A DNA stretch of 64,000 bases from Lepidostoma basale (GCA_022606425.2 JAHDVF020001467.1:496001-560000), one strand, 5' to 3'. Numbered from the stretch's first letter, positions 29,441 through 40,764 are shown. Program-made: numbers and translations. Notes: generated by a model from the letters alone, not told the origin.

Positions 29441-31835
29441 AAAAGTATTCTGATCATTAGAGCTGAACCTCTGTAAGATAGAACTTTCAAATCCAAGCCC
29501 AATCACATCGTATATCATAAACTTTCTTTTTCAGAACGTTGGTCTTCTGATATGATATAGTAGATGCATAAAATATTCTTACTAATGTTTTTTTTATACT
29601 TTTCCTACTAATAGAGGTCAATACAACATTTTTATATTTTAAATCCCACGTGTTGCTCCAGTTTCCGGCTTCCATTAAAACCGGCAAAAAAACGCGGCCT
29701 GTACATGCGATCAGATTTCCCCGAGGAAATCACAGATTTAACGCATGATTTCTGTTTTCTTAATTTTTCCCGCCTGTTAATTGCTCGCCTTGGCAAGGTA
29801 AAACTTACAAGCATAAAATTACGTTTTGACCGCTTTCTGACAGCTGTCAAACGCCAGCATATTCGTCCGACCCAAACAGCTGCTCGGGATAAATCTGATA
29901 TAACTAGGTCTACAAACTTCGGAAACGGTTTCAAATAGGGCTGTCAGACAGCAAGGTTTTTCCATTTTTATGTAAGTTGAATTTTTATTAAATCTCATTC
30001 TAATAACATTGATTTTATATTTTTCTTTTCGAATCAAGATATTCCTTATTTTAAACGTTTCTCTTGATAATTTTGTCTATTTTACTTAAATATTATTTAC
30101 TTTTTAATGTGAACTGTTGTTATAATATTCAAATTTATTAATTAAGTAAAAAAAAATACAAAGTGTTTCGAAAGAAATAGTTTATTCTTTACATAAATAT
30201 ATTAAATATTTAAATGTAAGCACGCCAATATGAGAATATTTAATATATTTTTTCTGTATATTTTAAAATTCTGAGAAAAAAAAATATGTTAATATTGTAA
30301 GGTTAAATGGCATTTATAGTATTTCTTAAAATTATTTAGTAATAGTTCATTGTATCCAATAACAAAGCAAATTTTTATTTTCATTGCCAAATTTTACTCG
30401 TATAAGATTTTTAGATTGAATTTTGTTTTTCGTAAGTGAAACTATTTTATTTGTATTTTGAAATAAAATAAAATACACATTTGTTATGTTTAATTTCGTA
30501 TGAAGCACAATTTGTGGTGTAGCATTAGTGAAAAAAAATTAACACGTTTTTTTACTATCGATTAGAAAACTTCTGTAACCATAAGGAAGCTTCTAAGCGG
30601 GAGAAAAACCGGTTGGTTCGTTAAAACCAATAAAGGGCTGTAAAAGCAAAATACAATAGTATTTTTAAATTATTACGTAAAATATTAATATAAATTATAA
30701 TATGTTTGTTATATTTTAAGTTACACAACCCTATTTTCACCGAAGTCACCTAATAATAATCTATTGATGTATTTTTTGGCATTAAATTGGGTGTAAACAA
30801 AATCTAGATTTAGCAGTTAGAACTAACTCCCCACTTTTGTTTAATTTACAACCTTTTTATTGCATTTCTTTAACCATCCTATTAATAGTGGAACCCATAT
30901 TTCCACGAATCCCAATGTTTTTCTTGTTTATTTGTTGTTTTGATATACAAAAACCTCAACACGTATATTTTGAATTTTTACGTTTATATTTTGATAGTAT
31001 TTTTTATAAATCAACGAAACATGGGAAGTGTATCGATAATTTATTAAAAGCGCGGAATAATCGTAAACATATTTTGAAACTTAATGTGAAAAATACTCTG
31101 TTGATAAGTTTAAGAAGCATTAATAATAAATTTGTCTTACTTCTATCATCTACCAAGTCTGCATGATTTGAAGATGTACAGAGAAATGTTAAGAAAAAAA
31201 ATTGTGAAGTATGTCAGCAAAGGCGGCCAAAATCTACTCCGGGCAAGAATAATGAAAACTTCGATATTTTTTTTAGGGGTTAAATTATATTTATTAATTT
31301 TCATTTTATTCAACGTTTTCTTTATTTTTCATAGCTATATTAATTATTTGGTATTTTTATCTATATAACGTATTATTTTACTCCATATGAGTATTTGATA
31401 TTTTATGAAAACAAACGTTTTTTTGGATGGTCGGGCAATCATAAAATGTGACGGGATCAACTTTACTATTTAGACCTGTTATAGGTACTAAATCCATTTT
31501 ATTTCGGTTAAGCGAAAGCCAAGCCCAAAAGATATTTAAAATGTCTTTATTTTGCTAATTTTCCGCACTGGTGAGGGTCTCCCCAGACATCTCCTTAGTT
31601 GAATGTGCCTCTACTTATTTTGCCTGAAATACTTCTTGTGACAATAATTTTTCCGGGTTACCCATTTCTCTTTTGGCAGTGTGACCAAGGAAACTCAATA
31701 TTCGTAGACTGCATTTGCGTGAAAATTTACGTCTGTGTAAATAATGAAATTTTCTAATATACCAAAACTATCACATATGCAAAAACTATATTACTACTTA
31801 CAAAAACTATATTACCTTATACAAAAAAAACTATT
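29440..31835. other. Long AT-rich stretch, little assigned
   Basis: A unique GC-richer patch at 29640-29960 has frames on both strands (29632-29934, -; 29705-29938, +), not recognised. At 31172-31260 a + frame reads NCEVCQQRRPKSTPGKNNEN, faintly like an LTR-retroelement integrase zinc finger. Imperfect ~23-bp tandem units with CAAAAACTATATTAC lie at 31763-31835. The rest is AT-rich with no repeat of the window's families. Confidence 0.35.
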
Positions 31836-31837
31836 AT

Positions 31838-31972
31838 CTTCATCATCAACAGCCTGTTTCCGTCCACTCCTGGACGCAGGCCTCCTCCATTCACTCCCAT
31901 GTCTGTCAATCCTGGTTTTACGCATCCATGTCATACCGGCGGTCTCCTTAATGTCGTCCCTATATTGAAGTT
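31838..31972 (-). mobile_element. LINE 3' end (same family as 29.2 kb)
   Basis: On the - strand LYRDDIKETAGMTWMRKTRI, DRHGSEWRRPASRSGRK ends in a decayed tail (ATGATGAAGAT). The DI...AGxxWxRxAQDRxxW order is a LINE C-terminus; CACTCCTGGACGCAGGCC parallels the 29.2-kb copy. The following 31975-32215 is unassigned. Confidence 0.7.
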
Positions 31973-32225
31973 TTTTAAGTTCATTAAGGAAAAATTTGAT
32001 CCATAAGCACTGTATTTCTCATGTGTCAAAATAGATAAAGACTAATGAAACCGTTCTACACATTTTTATATTTTGCTGAAATTACATCTCTGAGCATTTA
32101 TTTACTACTTCTATAATATGGATGGTTCTTGAGAGGATCCAAATACACATACTACATCTTATAATGTCGTGTTAAATAATTTATAATCTCTTCTTGAAGA
32201 CGAATTTGTTATGGCAATATACCGT

Positions 32226-33452
32226 CTTCTTCTTCTTTTTGTCCTGTCACACCTCCGTGGTGCATAGGGCCTCAAGGAATCTTCTCCACCCGACTCTATC
32301 GCATGCCTGATGCTTAACATCGTCCCAAGTGAGACCTGCTGCCTTAACCTCGCCCTGCAGGGTTCTTCTCCAGGTGGCTCTAGGTCTGCCTCGCTTTCTC
32401 TTTCCCCCCATAGGGGACCAGTCTAGTGCGCCCTGAGCGATGCAGGCTGGGTTCCGTCTCAGAGTGTGACCGATCCACTGCCACTTGCGCCTAGCGACTT
32501 GTTCTCTAATTGGCTTTTCGCCTGCCATGGTCCAGAGAACGGCATTTGACACTGTTTGGGGCCAATAGATTTTGAATATTGAGCGAAGGCACCTATTTAT
32601 AAACACCTGGAGTTTACCAATAACGTCTGCGGTAGACTTCCAAGTCTCACATTTTAACGTTACTGCTGAATACTTGGAGCTTGAGCTTTCTCGAAATGAT
32701 ACCGGAGCGCCATACAGGGCGAAGCATAGCGAAAGCTCCCCTTGCCTTGTCAAGTCTGCTGGCTACATCCTCCTCCGTACCTCCTGAGCCTGCTATCATA
32801 CTACCGAGGTAGCAGAAGCTGGTCGTGGTCACAAGGGGGACACCGTGGAGCAAGATTGGGGTGGAGTCATTTGTGGACACTCGTAGGTCTACTGTCTTGG
32901 GCATGTTAATCTTGAGACCTACTTTTGCCGCTTCCTCGTGAAGTCTACAAAGTTTCCGCTCCGCATCCACCCGGTTTACCGAAAGCAAACAGAGGTCATC
33001 AGCATAATCCAGATCCTCCAACTGGGTATCACGCATCCATGGAATGCCACGAGGACCGTCGAAAGAACGGCGCAACACATCCTCCAGAACCACTATGAAG
33101 AGCAGGGGTGATAGTAGACATCCCTGTCGCACTCCCGCACTCAGTTTGATGGCCTCGGAGAGTTTGCCCTGGTGCACTACACGACAAGAACAACCGTCAT
33201 ACATTGCCCTGATGATATTCACAATCTTCTGTGGGACTCCTCTGCGAATGAGAGTTGACCAGATTGAAGTCCACGATAATGTATCGAAGGCCTTTTCAAA
33301 GTCGACGAACGTTAGGTACATGCTGTACTGCCATTCAGAGGCCTCTTCAATTATGATGTGGAGTGTATTTATGTGCTCAACGCAAGACCGGCCACTTCGG
33401 AAGCCAGCCTGTTCCTCTCGCATACCTCCTTCGAGTGCACTAGTCATTCTCC
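32226..33452 (-). pseudogene. LINE-B (RTE-like) reverse transcriptase, frameshifted
   Basis: This 1227-bp insertion is flanked by ATATACCGT at 32217-32225 and 33453-33461. The first frame (33447-32647) has RT motifs in order: EQAGFRSGRS (res. 12-21), FVDFEKAFD with catalytic D49, GVRQGCLLSP (105-114) and YADD (148-151), then SFCYLGSMIAGSGGTEEDV. Compared with the 13.8-kb copy, 16 bp are missing near 32654, removing most of SVLLYG and shifting the frame; the rest (CETW to CTTEV) continues in the frame ending at 32247. The 3' end is the complement of AAGAAGAAGAAG. The 5' end is truncated before the endonuclease. It is a recent but dead copy. Confidence 0.85.
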
Positions 33453-33461
33453 ATATACCGT

Positions 33462-34045
33462 AGTATATAATAAAGCATTTTCCATCTACCTAACATATTT
33501 ATACTAAAAAATCAAATGCAAAAACAAGAGATGTTACAAAAAAACTTACACAGATAAAATCGTAAAGTTCATAAATAATTAACGTCTAAGAATTTAATCA
33601 TAAAAATATTACGAATGTGTGTTAATAACACGTGTTAAAAAATCTTTATCTTCCTCAGCTCTGTCGTTTTTATGATTGGTTATGAATAACGTTCCGTTTC
33701 ATCTTATTTCCAAGACAATAAAAATGTCGCTCTAGGTGGGTTATCAAAGAATTTCGAAATTTAATCAAACTAGTTATCTGCGTGAGCCGAGAGCAATTGT
33801 GCAATCATTTTTCTCCCCTTCCCCCGTCCTCGGTGGGATAATATTATTTTGGAAACTCGTCAAATTATTTTGACAGCAGAGAACTTTATTCGTTTAGCTT
33901 ATTTTTTATTGAAAAATGAATACGTCAACAACGTTCTTGAAAGATACTCACGTACATCGCATATGACTTTAAACATGTTACCTATGTTGTGTATTTTTAA
34001 TTTACGTATTTTCTTAATGAAAAAAAAAATACGGACAATTTTATA
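33462..34045. other. AT-rich sequence, nothing assigned
   Basis: A 78-codon frame (33849-34085, +) is not recognised. Confidence 0.3.
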
Positions 34046-34047
34046 TA

Positions 34048-34375
34048 TATTATATCTCTTTTTCTTTTTTTTATACATTTTATAAACAACACTTAAATAA
34101 AAAAAATAAAATTACGTAGACATGTTTCGGACAAACAGTCCTTTTTTAGTGAGACATATTATAAAGATACATACCTGTATTCAATAGATATTATATATGA
34201 CATCAGTCAGATTATGTAAACGATTTTATAATATTTTTAAAACTTAATCTTTATAATATGTATCACTGAAGAAGGACTGTTTGTCCGAAACATGTCTATG
34301 TATTTTTTTTTTAAATATGAGTGTGGTTGAGTTAAAAAGAGAAATAAGGCATTATAACAACACAAAATATGGCGT
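34048..34375. mobile_element. Foldback FB2 with intact GAAAC cores
   Basis: The left arm has ACATGTTTCGGACAAACAGT; the right arm has GGACTGTTTGTCCGAAACAT. On the + strand: CTGAAGAA (34266-34273), helix II GGAC/GTCC with a 5-base loop (34274-34286), GAAA (34287-34290), ACATGTC (34290-34296). U7 of CTGATGA is A. On the - strand the left arm has the same helix and GAAACATGTC. Outer ends include TATACATTTTATAAACAACA and ACAACACAAAATATGG. Confidence 0.8.
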
Positions 34376-34689
34376 ATATAAAAGAGATTTTATATATCTT
34401 AAATTTTACTAAATCATTAAATTAAATATCAATTGATTCGAACTAATATTGATAAATTGTTTTTAATGGCATGTTCATATTAACTTTGAATATTTTTTAA
34501 CGCTATATGAAGTACACGAGGGTTTCATATTCGTTTTAGATAAATAGTAGTGGCTTATTTAAATCTGAACCCGAAAGTTATTAAGTCATAATTTTTTTTT
34601 TTACCGAAATTATCAGTATATTTACTAATAAGTATACTTTACTTAAGTATACTATTGATGTGTTAGTGATAACATAAATGTGTCGTACT

Positions 34690-34789
34690 CATTCATGGCT
34701 AGTGGCAAGTGTTATGACTATCACACCGAAGGTCTCTGGTTCGATTTCAGGCGATGACAGTGTGATTGTCACACAGTCTTTGGTCTAGA
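34690..34789 (+). mobile_element. SINE-1, truncated at both ends
   Basis: GGTTCGATTTCAGGCGATGA (B-box region), CAGTGTGATTGTCACACAG and TCTTTGGTCTAGATC match SINE-1; the A-box half is worn (GGCTAGTGGCAAGTG). Confidence 0.7.
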
Positions 34790-34839
34790 TCAAAGCTACT
34801 TATCACTACTTACTTAATTAGCTACTTATCACATCCCAA

Positions 34840-35235
34840 TGTGCTCAGAGTCCTATACAACGAATTGTTGGCGAGGGTACAGAAAAAAATTCCGAGGTAT
34901 CTCTACATGAGAGAATATAGTAGTTATCCGTGGCTCTATATGGAATGCTTGGGACCAACTCTCTGCTGCTTCGAAGAGATGGGCATCTCATAACCCATTT
35001 CCTTAGGTTACTCAGGGGATATTTCGAAACTTGGCCGTGCTGGAGGATGTTCGGCGTTTTGTCCCTGATAAATATCTCTGACAGCGACAGCATAGATTTT
35101 TGTACCTACCGGCCGCCAGAATCAATCTGCCTCTGATGACACCGGTAGGAAGAGCAATTAATCTCTCGGAGTCTCCTCGGATATCGACGTCTTTCATATT
35201 AGTGAAAGTACGTTCAGAAGGCAAATACTCTTGAT
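34840..35235 (+). pseudogene. LINE-C (Jockey/CR1-like) fragment, decayed
   Basis: Pieces in three frames align in order with the 52.9-kb LINE-C: LYNELLARVQKKIPRYLYMR, YSSYPWLYM, then MTPVGRAINLS and SDIDVFHISESTFRR. At least three frameshifts and several stops are present. Only the post-RT region survives. Confidence 0.75.
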
Positions 35236-35384
35236 TTTGGAAAGTATCTTGTCTTCATGTCGAACCATCTCTTATGCGTCCCTGGTATTATGTTGTATGC
35301 ATATAATTTTTTACCTGTACACAAAAGATGCCTTAAACATTTATACTAACTTACTTCCTATGGCCATAAAACTCTTAAAGAGTT

Positions 35385-35575
35385 TTAGCCTCCTTGATTA
35401 TTTATCGCCAAGATCCTCGATCCTGCGCCTTTTGCTCCCAGCAGTCAGTGAACATTGTCCGATTCGCCCAACCCAGCCAAATCAGCCAAAACATTGTCCA
35501 TTAGGCGCTGTCTAGGCCTTCCTAGATGTCTTACTCCAGTCGGTCTAGACGCGTACAGGGTTAGGTTTAACATTT
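35385..35575 (-). mobile_element. LINE fragment related to the 62.8-kb copy
   Basis: On the - strand LYASRPTGVRHLGRPRQRLM, DNVLADLAGLGESDN aligns closely with the 62.8-kb + strand fragment (LYASRLAGAKPLGRPRHRLV). GRPRxRxxDNVxADL is a LINE post-RT motif. A remnant of the W..AAQDR.SWR end follows. Confidence 0.7.
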
Positions 35576-35639
35576 ACACTTTTTGTAATGTCTGTTGAGT
35601 AAATAAGCTGATTTTATTCAATTTGATTAATTAATTAGT

Positions 35640-35745
35640 AATTATAAAAACGTTTTTATTCTACAATTTTATTATATTACGTTGTGCTTGTGTGATATGT
35701 TAAAGCATTATAAATTGCCCTAACAAGGCATCATAATTTTAACTA
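35640..35745. mobile_element. Foldback FB1 scrap
   Basis: AAAACGTTTTTATTC, TTTTATTATATTACG and GCCCTAACAAGGCATCATAA are worn FB1 words. Confidence 0.4.
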
Positions 35746-35749
35746 AGTA

Positions 35750-36880
35750 AATTCAAAATAATTTTTTAACCAAATTTTTATTCAGTCAGCTATTTAAACA
35801 TTTAATTATTTAAGTAAATGTGGCTTAAATAAGGAGCCAAGCTGCTAATATCCATAAAGGAAAAATGTTATTAAGATTTGTTTAGAAGCTCTCACTTGGT
35901 CGACGATAATACTCCGTCTTATCAGAAAAATTACCCGTTTCCTTTAGTTATGCACAATATTATTTTTAAATGTACAAATTTAACTGGATTTACGGTGGAT
36001 TTAAGTGAAACACTTTGAAAAATAAACGCGAGTTTGTGTTTTTGATGTTAGGACATTAAATAAAGCCATCACCTGGTGCCAAGAATATAACTCCCGTCGC
36101 ACAAAGGACGGCTTTATTCACCGTCGCGGCGTCCGCACTACAAAGGCGTCGCGACGCCTTGACCGGTAAGTGGATACCGTTCAGGAGAGCGCCGTGTTTT
36201 ATGAGGAATTCACATTCGCACTGAGAAAGCGGTGAATATAATATCATTGCTTTTATACAACTGGATATTATAGATAAATACCAACAAATATTGTTACATT
36301 TCATAATGATTAAAAATTAAACTTACGCGAGTTTACACTGTTCAATTTCAAAATAAATATTTTTTTAAAAATTAAGCTATTTTTCCAGTTTTTAAATTCA
36401 TACAATATTTTACTTCAGAATCATGTATTTTTGTGAGTAAAACACTGTTTATTTACACATTTCAAAGTTGTGTCAAAATATCTTCCTAATTTGTAAATGA
36501 AAAAGCTTTTTTGTTTATCTCAAATAAAAAATTCATTTGTCAGAGGTTTACAACTTTAGTCCTCTGGTAACACTGGTCGCAAGTATTCAATGATTGTACA
36601 ATTAATTAACTGATCATAAAAAACAGATCATTTTCAAAAATGAAAAATATGTATACGTTTTCTAACAATATTTGTATTTCTTACTGTATACCTTTATTGA
36701 TTATCACAAGAAGGTTCTTATTTAAAGTGATATATGTAGTGTAGTATAAGTGAATTCAATTGTTGTTGGAAATAAAGTTAGAAAACTCCTTGAAACCTAT
36801 ATTTTGATCAACATAAAATCGTATTTTTTTGCATTCGCTAGAGTGCAAGATTTAAAAATATTTATTAATTAATTAATATT
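35750..36880. other. AT-rich sequence with one unique patch
   Basis: A GC-richer patch at 36060-36240 (82-codon frame 36056-36304, -) is not recognised. Otherwise AT-rich with no shared repeat. Confidence 0.3.
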
Positions 36881-37118
36881 TGGGTCACGTGCTGCGTGGA
36901 GAAAAGTACCGCCTCCTCCGACTTATATTGGAGGGCAAGATAGAGGGAAGACGGGGAGTTGGCAGAAAACAGATGTCCTGGCTGCGCAACATTAGAGAGT
37001 GGACCGGAATGAGGACGGTGGATGACCTGTTTCGGGCAGCGCAGGACAGGGAGGTTTTCGCCGGAGTGATCGCCAACGTCGGGGGGACCTGACACGGCAC
37101 AGGAAGAAGAAGAAGAAT
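36880..37118 (+). mobile_element. LINE 3' end with (GAA)n tail
   Basis: The open frame MGHVLRGEKYRLLRLILEGK, IEGRRGVGRKQMSWLRNIRE, WTGMRTVDDLFRAAQDREVF runs to a stop at 37090-37092. GHVLR, GxxGRxxxSWLRNIREWTG and AAQDR are the C-terminal signature of a widespread insect LINE lineage. GGAAGAAGAAGAAGAATG is the tail. The frame has no stops, so it is fairly young, but only ~70 codons remain. Confidence 0.8.
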
Positions 37119-37900
37119 GAATAAATAAAATGTCTGTTATTTTGCAACATATAAAACATTTATGCAACATATTAAACATATTAAGTGCAATATCATAAGA
37201 TGACTCTTATTAAAAGTGACATATTTAGTGAAGAACAGGTGATTTAAAAATAAAAGAGACTTTGTGTAATCCATTACACATCACCTTTATTTAAAAATCC
37301 GACATGATTCGCATTTTTCACGTAAAGTTTATCTTAAAAAAATAGTAAATCTCTCCGCTATAAATCTACGAAACTTAGTTCGTCATAAAAACCGCACTAA
37401 AGGGTATACACGGCCGTTATTTTTTCTTCCTGCCATCAAAATATTTAGACACGCGATGCTGTAGGACGCGAGATGATTATCTGTCGGGAATATTTGGATT
37501 TGATTTAGAATCGAATGCGCCACGCCGTGGGCGTCCATAGGTGGCGGCAATTAAACTTTAAGCGATCGTAATTCACTTTGAAATTTTCGAACTTTCGCTA
37601 TGCCCATTCCTCGCCATGATAGCAGCGCACAAAATATTAGAACGCGGCTCACGCGGTCGGTCCTAAGTCGATCTCTTCGCGGTATTAATGAAATTTTATG
37701 TGTCATATAAATTCGCTAAATTGTCTGTTTTCCTGGGTCCAGCGGACAGATTCAGCTGTAATTCGGTATGAATGAGACGCAAGTTTGATGAGTGTGACTG
37801 AAGAAACAATTTTATGGAGTCTATTAAAAATAACTCCACCACGGCCCGTGTCTCGCCGGAGTTACGTCTGGTGTACCTTGAAGAAAGAATGACTCACATA
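37118..37900. other. Unique GC-richer region
   Basis: 37380-37880 is a large unique GC-richer stretch without frames above 60 codons; conserved non-coding DNA is possible. No family was recognised. Confidence 0.35.
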
Positions 37901-37904
37901 ATTC

Positions 37905-38185
37905 GAATAAACTATTTACCATCTTCTCTCCTACCCATTACCAATTTGTAAGATTTCGACTTATTGTTGATAGATGGAGCGACAGTTTTATTGATCCATC
38001 CGTATCGACAGAGTATCCATTTTTATATCCGGGATGGTTGTCTTCGATAGCACCAGCGCAAACTGCTTTATCTCACAACACGCAGAACTAATCTGCCTCT
38101 GTTGATGCCGCTGCGGAGAGCAAAAAAACTGCTGAACTTTTTCGTTTTGTGATGAAACAATGTTCATAAGGAAAATACTCTAGCG
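37905..38185 (+). mobile_element. LINE-C 3' fragment, decayed
   Basis: CTAATCTGCCTCTGTTGATG, CCGCTGCGGAGAGCA and GATGAAACAATGTTCATAAG correspond to the CRTNLPxxMPxxRA and DExxxR segments of LINE-C. Frames are broken. Confidence 0.6.
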
Positions 38186-38252
38186 TCGTACTTGATTACA
38201 AAAAATAAAAAATATCGTGTATTATCATAGTAAATTTGAGTTAAAGTGATGT

Positions 38253-38457
38253 AAAATGATTTTACCGAAATCTCTTGATGAAAGTTCATATTAAATAATA
38301 ATTAAATAGAACGATTTAACTACTTCCACTTTTCTCTTTATTTCGATAAACTAGTCAGTCTGTTGATGCCAGCGTGCATGGCGAAACCGGTCCCTATCGA
38401 AATTAAGACAAAAGTGGAAGTAGTTAAAAAAAACATCTTTTTATTTCATTATTATTT
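38253..38457. mobile_element. Foldback FB3
   Basis: Left end AAATGATTTTACCGAAATC; right arm ACAAAAGTGGAAGTAGTTAA. On the + strand: CTGTTGAT (38360-38367), hairpin GCCAGCGTGCATGGC, GAAAC, ACCGGTC. The left arm has lost its GTTTC. Confidence 0.75.
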
Positions 38458-38462
38458 AAAAG

Positions 38463-38715
38463 TGATGTTAAATAAAACGATGTTTTGAATTTTTAATTAA
38501 CTGCGCCTACTAATTGTTTTTATTTCGATAGCTACTGGTTTCGCCAGGCTAGCTTGCATTGACAGACTGGTCCACCAGTTTCGAAGCCTGGCGAAACCGG
38601 TCGCTGTCGAAAAAAAAACAATAAGTGAAAGTAGTTAATAAAAAACATAGTTTTATTAATGTAATATTTGAAATGAGCTTCCATTAAGAGATTTTAGTAA
38701 AATCATTAGATTATC
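38463..38715. mobile_element. Foldback FB3, second copy in tandem
   Basis: GTTTTTATTTCGATAGCTAC pairs with the right arm GCGAAACCGGTCGCTGTCGA; the outer right end is CTTCCATTAAGAGATTTTAG. It adjoins the previous FB3 within a few bases, so one probably landed in the other's end or they share a terminal piece. Confidence 0.75.
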
Positions 38716-39165
38716 TCAAAAGTGATGATTTGAATTATTAATTTTTTACCACGCCGCCGCAGTGTCGGTAGAAAATATTTGTGTCGTTTGGTTCGTGGGA
38801 GATCGACGTTCACAACATCTTGTAAGTTTTTTCGAACACGTCGTATTTACACGCATATTAAAACGGAGCTACGAGTCATGAAATTAACAAATAAATCATC
38901 TTCGCTAAAAGGTGCGCGGATTTTGTCACTTATTAATAGAAGTATGATTATTTACGTTCAGTATATCAAAAGAAATACATATGAAGATTACTTAGAATAT
39001 CGGGAGCAGGCTAGATTTGCGACAGATCCTTAAATAAATAAATATGTAAATTTCACGAATTAATTTCTTTTTTATATTAATAAGTTTTGACTTACTATCA
39101 AAATAGTTTGGTTATCTAACAGAAAAAGAATAGAGGCATAAATTTGTTATAAAAAAAAAATATTG
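38715..39165. other. Unassigned sequence
   Basis: An 84-codon frame (38779-39033, +) contains a basic, aromatic C-terminal part (YVQYIKRNTYEDYLEYREQA) that may be a LINE linker, but no diagnostic motif is present. Confidence 0.25.
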
Positions 39166-39169
39166 TTTC

Positions 39170-39255
39170 TTGAACAGTGATGAATAATAAAACTTCATAT
39201 CAAATAATTTATACTAATGGAACAGCTGTTTCTACAAGTTTTATATTATATAATA
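39170..39255 (+). mobile_element. Foldback FB1, left-end piece
   Basis: TATTGTTTCTTGAACAGTGA, AAAACTTCATATCAAATAAT and TCTACAAGTTTTATATTATA follow FB1's left-arm order; the centre is lost. Confidence 0.55.
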
Positions 39256-39284
39256 TATTTAATGGCATGTACTACATATATTGA

Positions 39285-39670
39285 TAATAATTAAATAAAA
39301 CGATGTTTTTAACCGGGTGGTGGTCTAGGGGATAGAACGCTTGGCTCCTGATCCAGGGGGCATGGGTTCAAGCCTGGACACGACCAGGTTCCTTCTTCAT
39401 AATAATGAGCTATTTTGTGCTCACATTGAAGATTGTAATATAAATTCTAATATCATTCTTTCTTTTTTCTTCTTTCTTGATGTTAGTCTTTTTTAAAAAA
39501 AAACTACTTATTTGTTACCAGTCTGTCGATGCAAGCGAGCCTGGCAAAATCGGTCGCTCTCGAAATAAAGACAAAAGTGGAAGTATTAAAAATCGTCGTT
39601 TTATTTAATTATTATTTGAAATGAACTTCCATCAAGAGATTTCAGTAAAATCATTTGATTATTTTAAAAA
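39285..39670. mobile_element. Foldback FB3 split by SINE-2
   Basis: The left arm ends at AACGATGTTTTTAA (39312); the centre resumes after 39490 with TTACCAGTCTGTCGATGC, AAGCGAGCCTGGCAAAATCG and continues to AGATTTCAGTAAAATCATTT. The left part of the centre was lost with the insertion. GAAAC is AAAATC here. Confidence 0.7.
39313..39488 (+). mobile_element. SINE-2, tRNA-derived, best copy
   Basis: CCGGGTGGTGGTCTAGGGG carries an A box (TGGTCTAGGGG, 39320-39330), and GGTTCAAGCCT (39365-39375) is a canonical B box 34 bp later. The tRNA-like head is followed by GACCAGGTTCCTTCTTCAT and a body of unknown origin, ending in a T-rich tract and an A run. It resembles a tRNA gene only in its head. Confidence 0.75.
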
Positions 39671-39845
39671 TATATATTTGTAATAAATTATAAAATCGAT
39701 AATGGTTTCGCAAGGTTGGCATTTGAGTAAATTTAATAAAACTTGAAAACAGGCGTTTTAATTTTTATCAAATAGTCTCAATAACTACAAACTATCGAAC
39801 ATCATTTTGTAGGCTGATTTGTCATCGACTAGACAAGCTTTGAAA

Positions 39846-39945
39846 AACTAACTAACTAACTAACCATCACGCCGTCTCCCCGAAAGGGTAGGCAGAAAGA
39901 ATGGACTGTCACACTTTAACCGATGCGGCATCCCATCCATTGAAG
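39846..39945 (-). mobile_element. SINE-3 3' half
   Basis: AACTAACTAACTAACCATC, CCCGAAAGGGTAGGCAGAA and the SINE-3-specific CACACTTTAACCGATGCGG, CATCCCATCCATT show the element in reverse; the head is missing. Confidence 0.7.
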
Positions 39946-39947
39946 GT

Positions 39948-40070
39948 TTCATAATTTCATATAGACTGTTTATATCGTTCTTCCAATGACGAAGGTATAA
40001 AACCTTCAAAACATGTCGATAATAATAAACTTAAAAATAAAAAAATGGAGTGTTTTAATTTAAAAAAAAA
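39948..40070 (+). mobile_element. Foldback FB7, right arm
   Basis: CCAATGACGAAGGTATAAAA, CCTTCAAAACATGTCGA and GGAGTGTTTTAATTT match FB7. Helix II (AAGGT/ACCTT) is intact but GAAA is CAAA. Confidence 0.6.
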
Positions 40071-40525
40071 AGACATTGCATTTAGAATGGTAGTTTACGT
40101 CGTGAAATAGTTAATATAAATACGAAAATTTGTCTGTTTAGGTATTGAATGAAAAATATCTACTTAATACCATCCCAATCTGCATGCACACTGAGAAAAT
40201 CCATTCGGATAACCATTCACAGCTTCAGGCCTCAATCATTACAATGGTAACCCCTTCAATCCGGGTCATTTTGGTCCCCGCGGGCCCCGTAATCCGGTCC
40301 TAAGGTGTTGGAGGATCTCCTTCACAAGTTCTAATCTGTTCTCAAGGTGCCCGACTTCCCCTCACGGAGAACCAAATTAAGTACCTTAGTCTGGGATAGT
40401 GAACTGTATTTTATATATTTAAGTATTATATGATGTGTTTCAATGGGATCTTTAATAAATTGAATTAATTTATTGATTCAATCTAGATCTCCTTCTTAGT
40501 TTGAAAAATGTGTTTTTTCTTTCAA
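40070..40525. other. Unassigned sequence
   Basis: A GC-richer unique patch lies at 40180-40400. Nothing recognised. Confidence 0.3.
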
Positions 40526-40713
40526 ATAACAGGTCATTTGAACCCAATTACTGCATAGGTATAATTTGTTTTTAGTTATTATATAATATTAATTCTCATG
40601 ACACGGGTAGCTAAAATCTATCACCATTTTATTGTCACGTGACACCAGAACAATGACAGTGTGACAATCATACTGCCATTGGCAAGAATCGAACGCGGGA
40701 CCTTCTGTGTGGC
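40526..40713 (-). mobile_element. SINE-1, missing its A-box end
   Basis: In reverse: AACAGGTCATTTGAACCCAA, ACTGC, CACCATTTTATTGTCACGTG, CAGTGTGACAATCATACTGC and AAGAATCGAACGCGGGACC (B box worn to TTCGATTC). Confidence 0.8.
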
Positions 40714-40764
40714 ATTATTATATATTTATGTTAAGCCCATTTACGTCATTCTTAGATGTAATAA

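Noticed and set aside
39313..39380. SINE-2 head as a functional tRNA gene
   Set aside because: A and B boxes fit, but an acceptor stem and clear anticodon arm could not be folded by eye, and the body shared with 15.7 kb marks it as a SINE.
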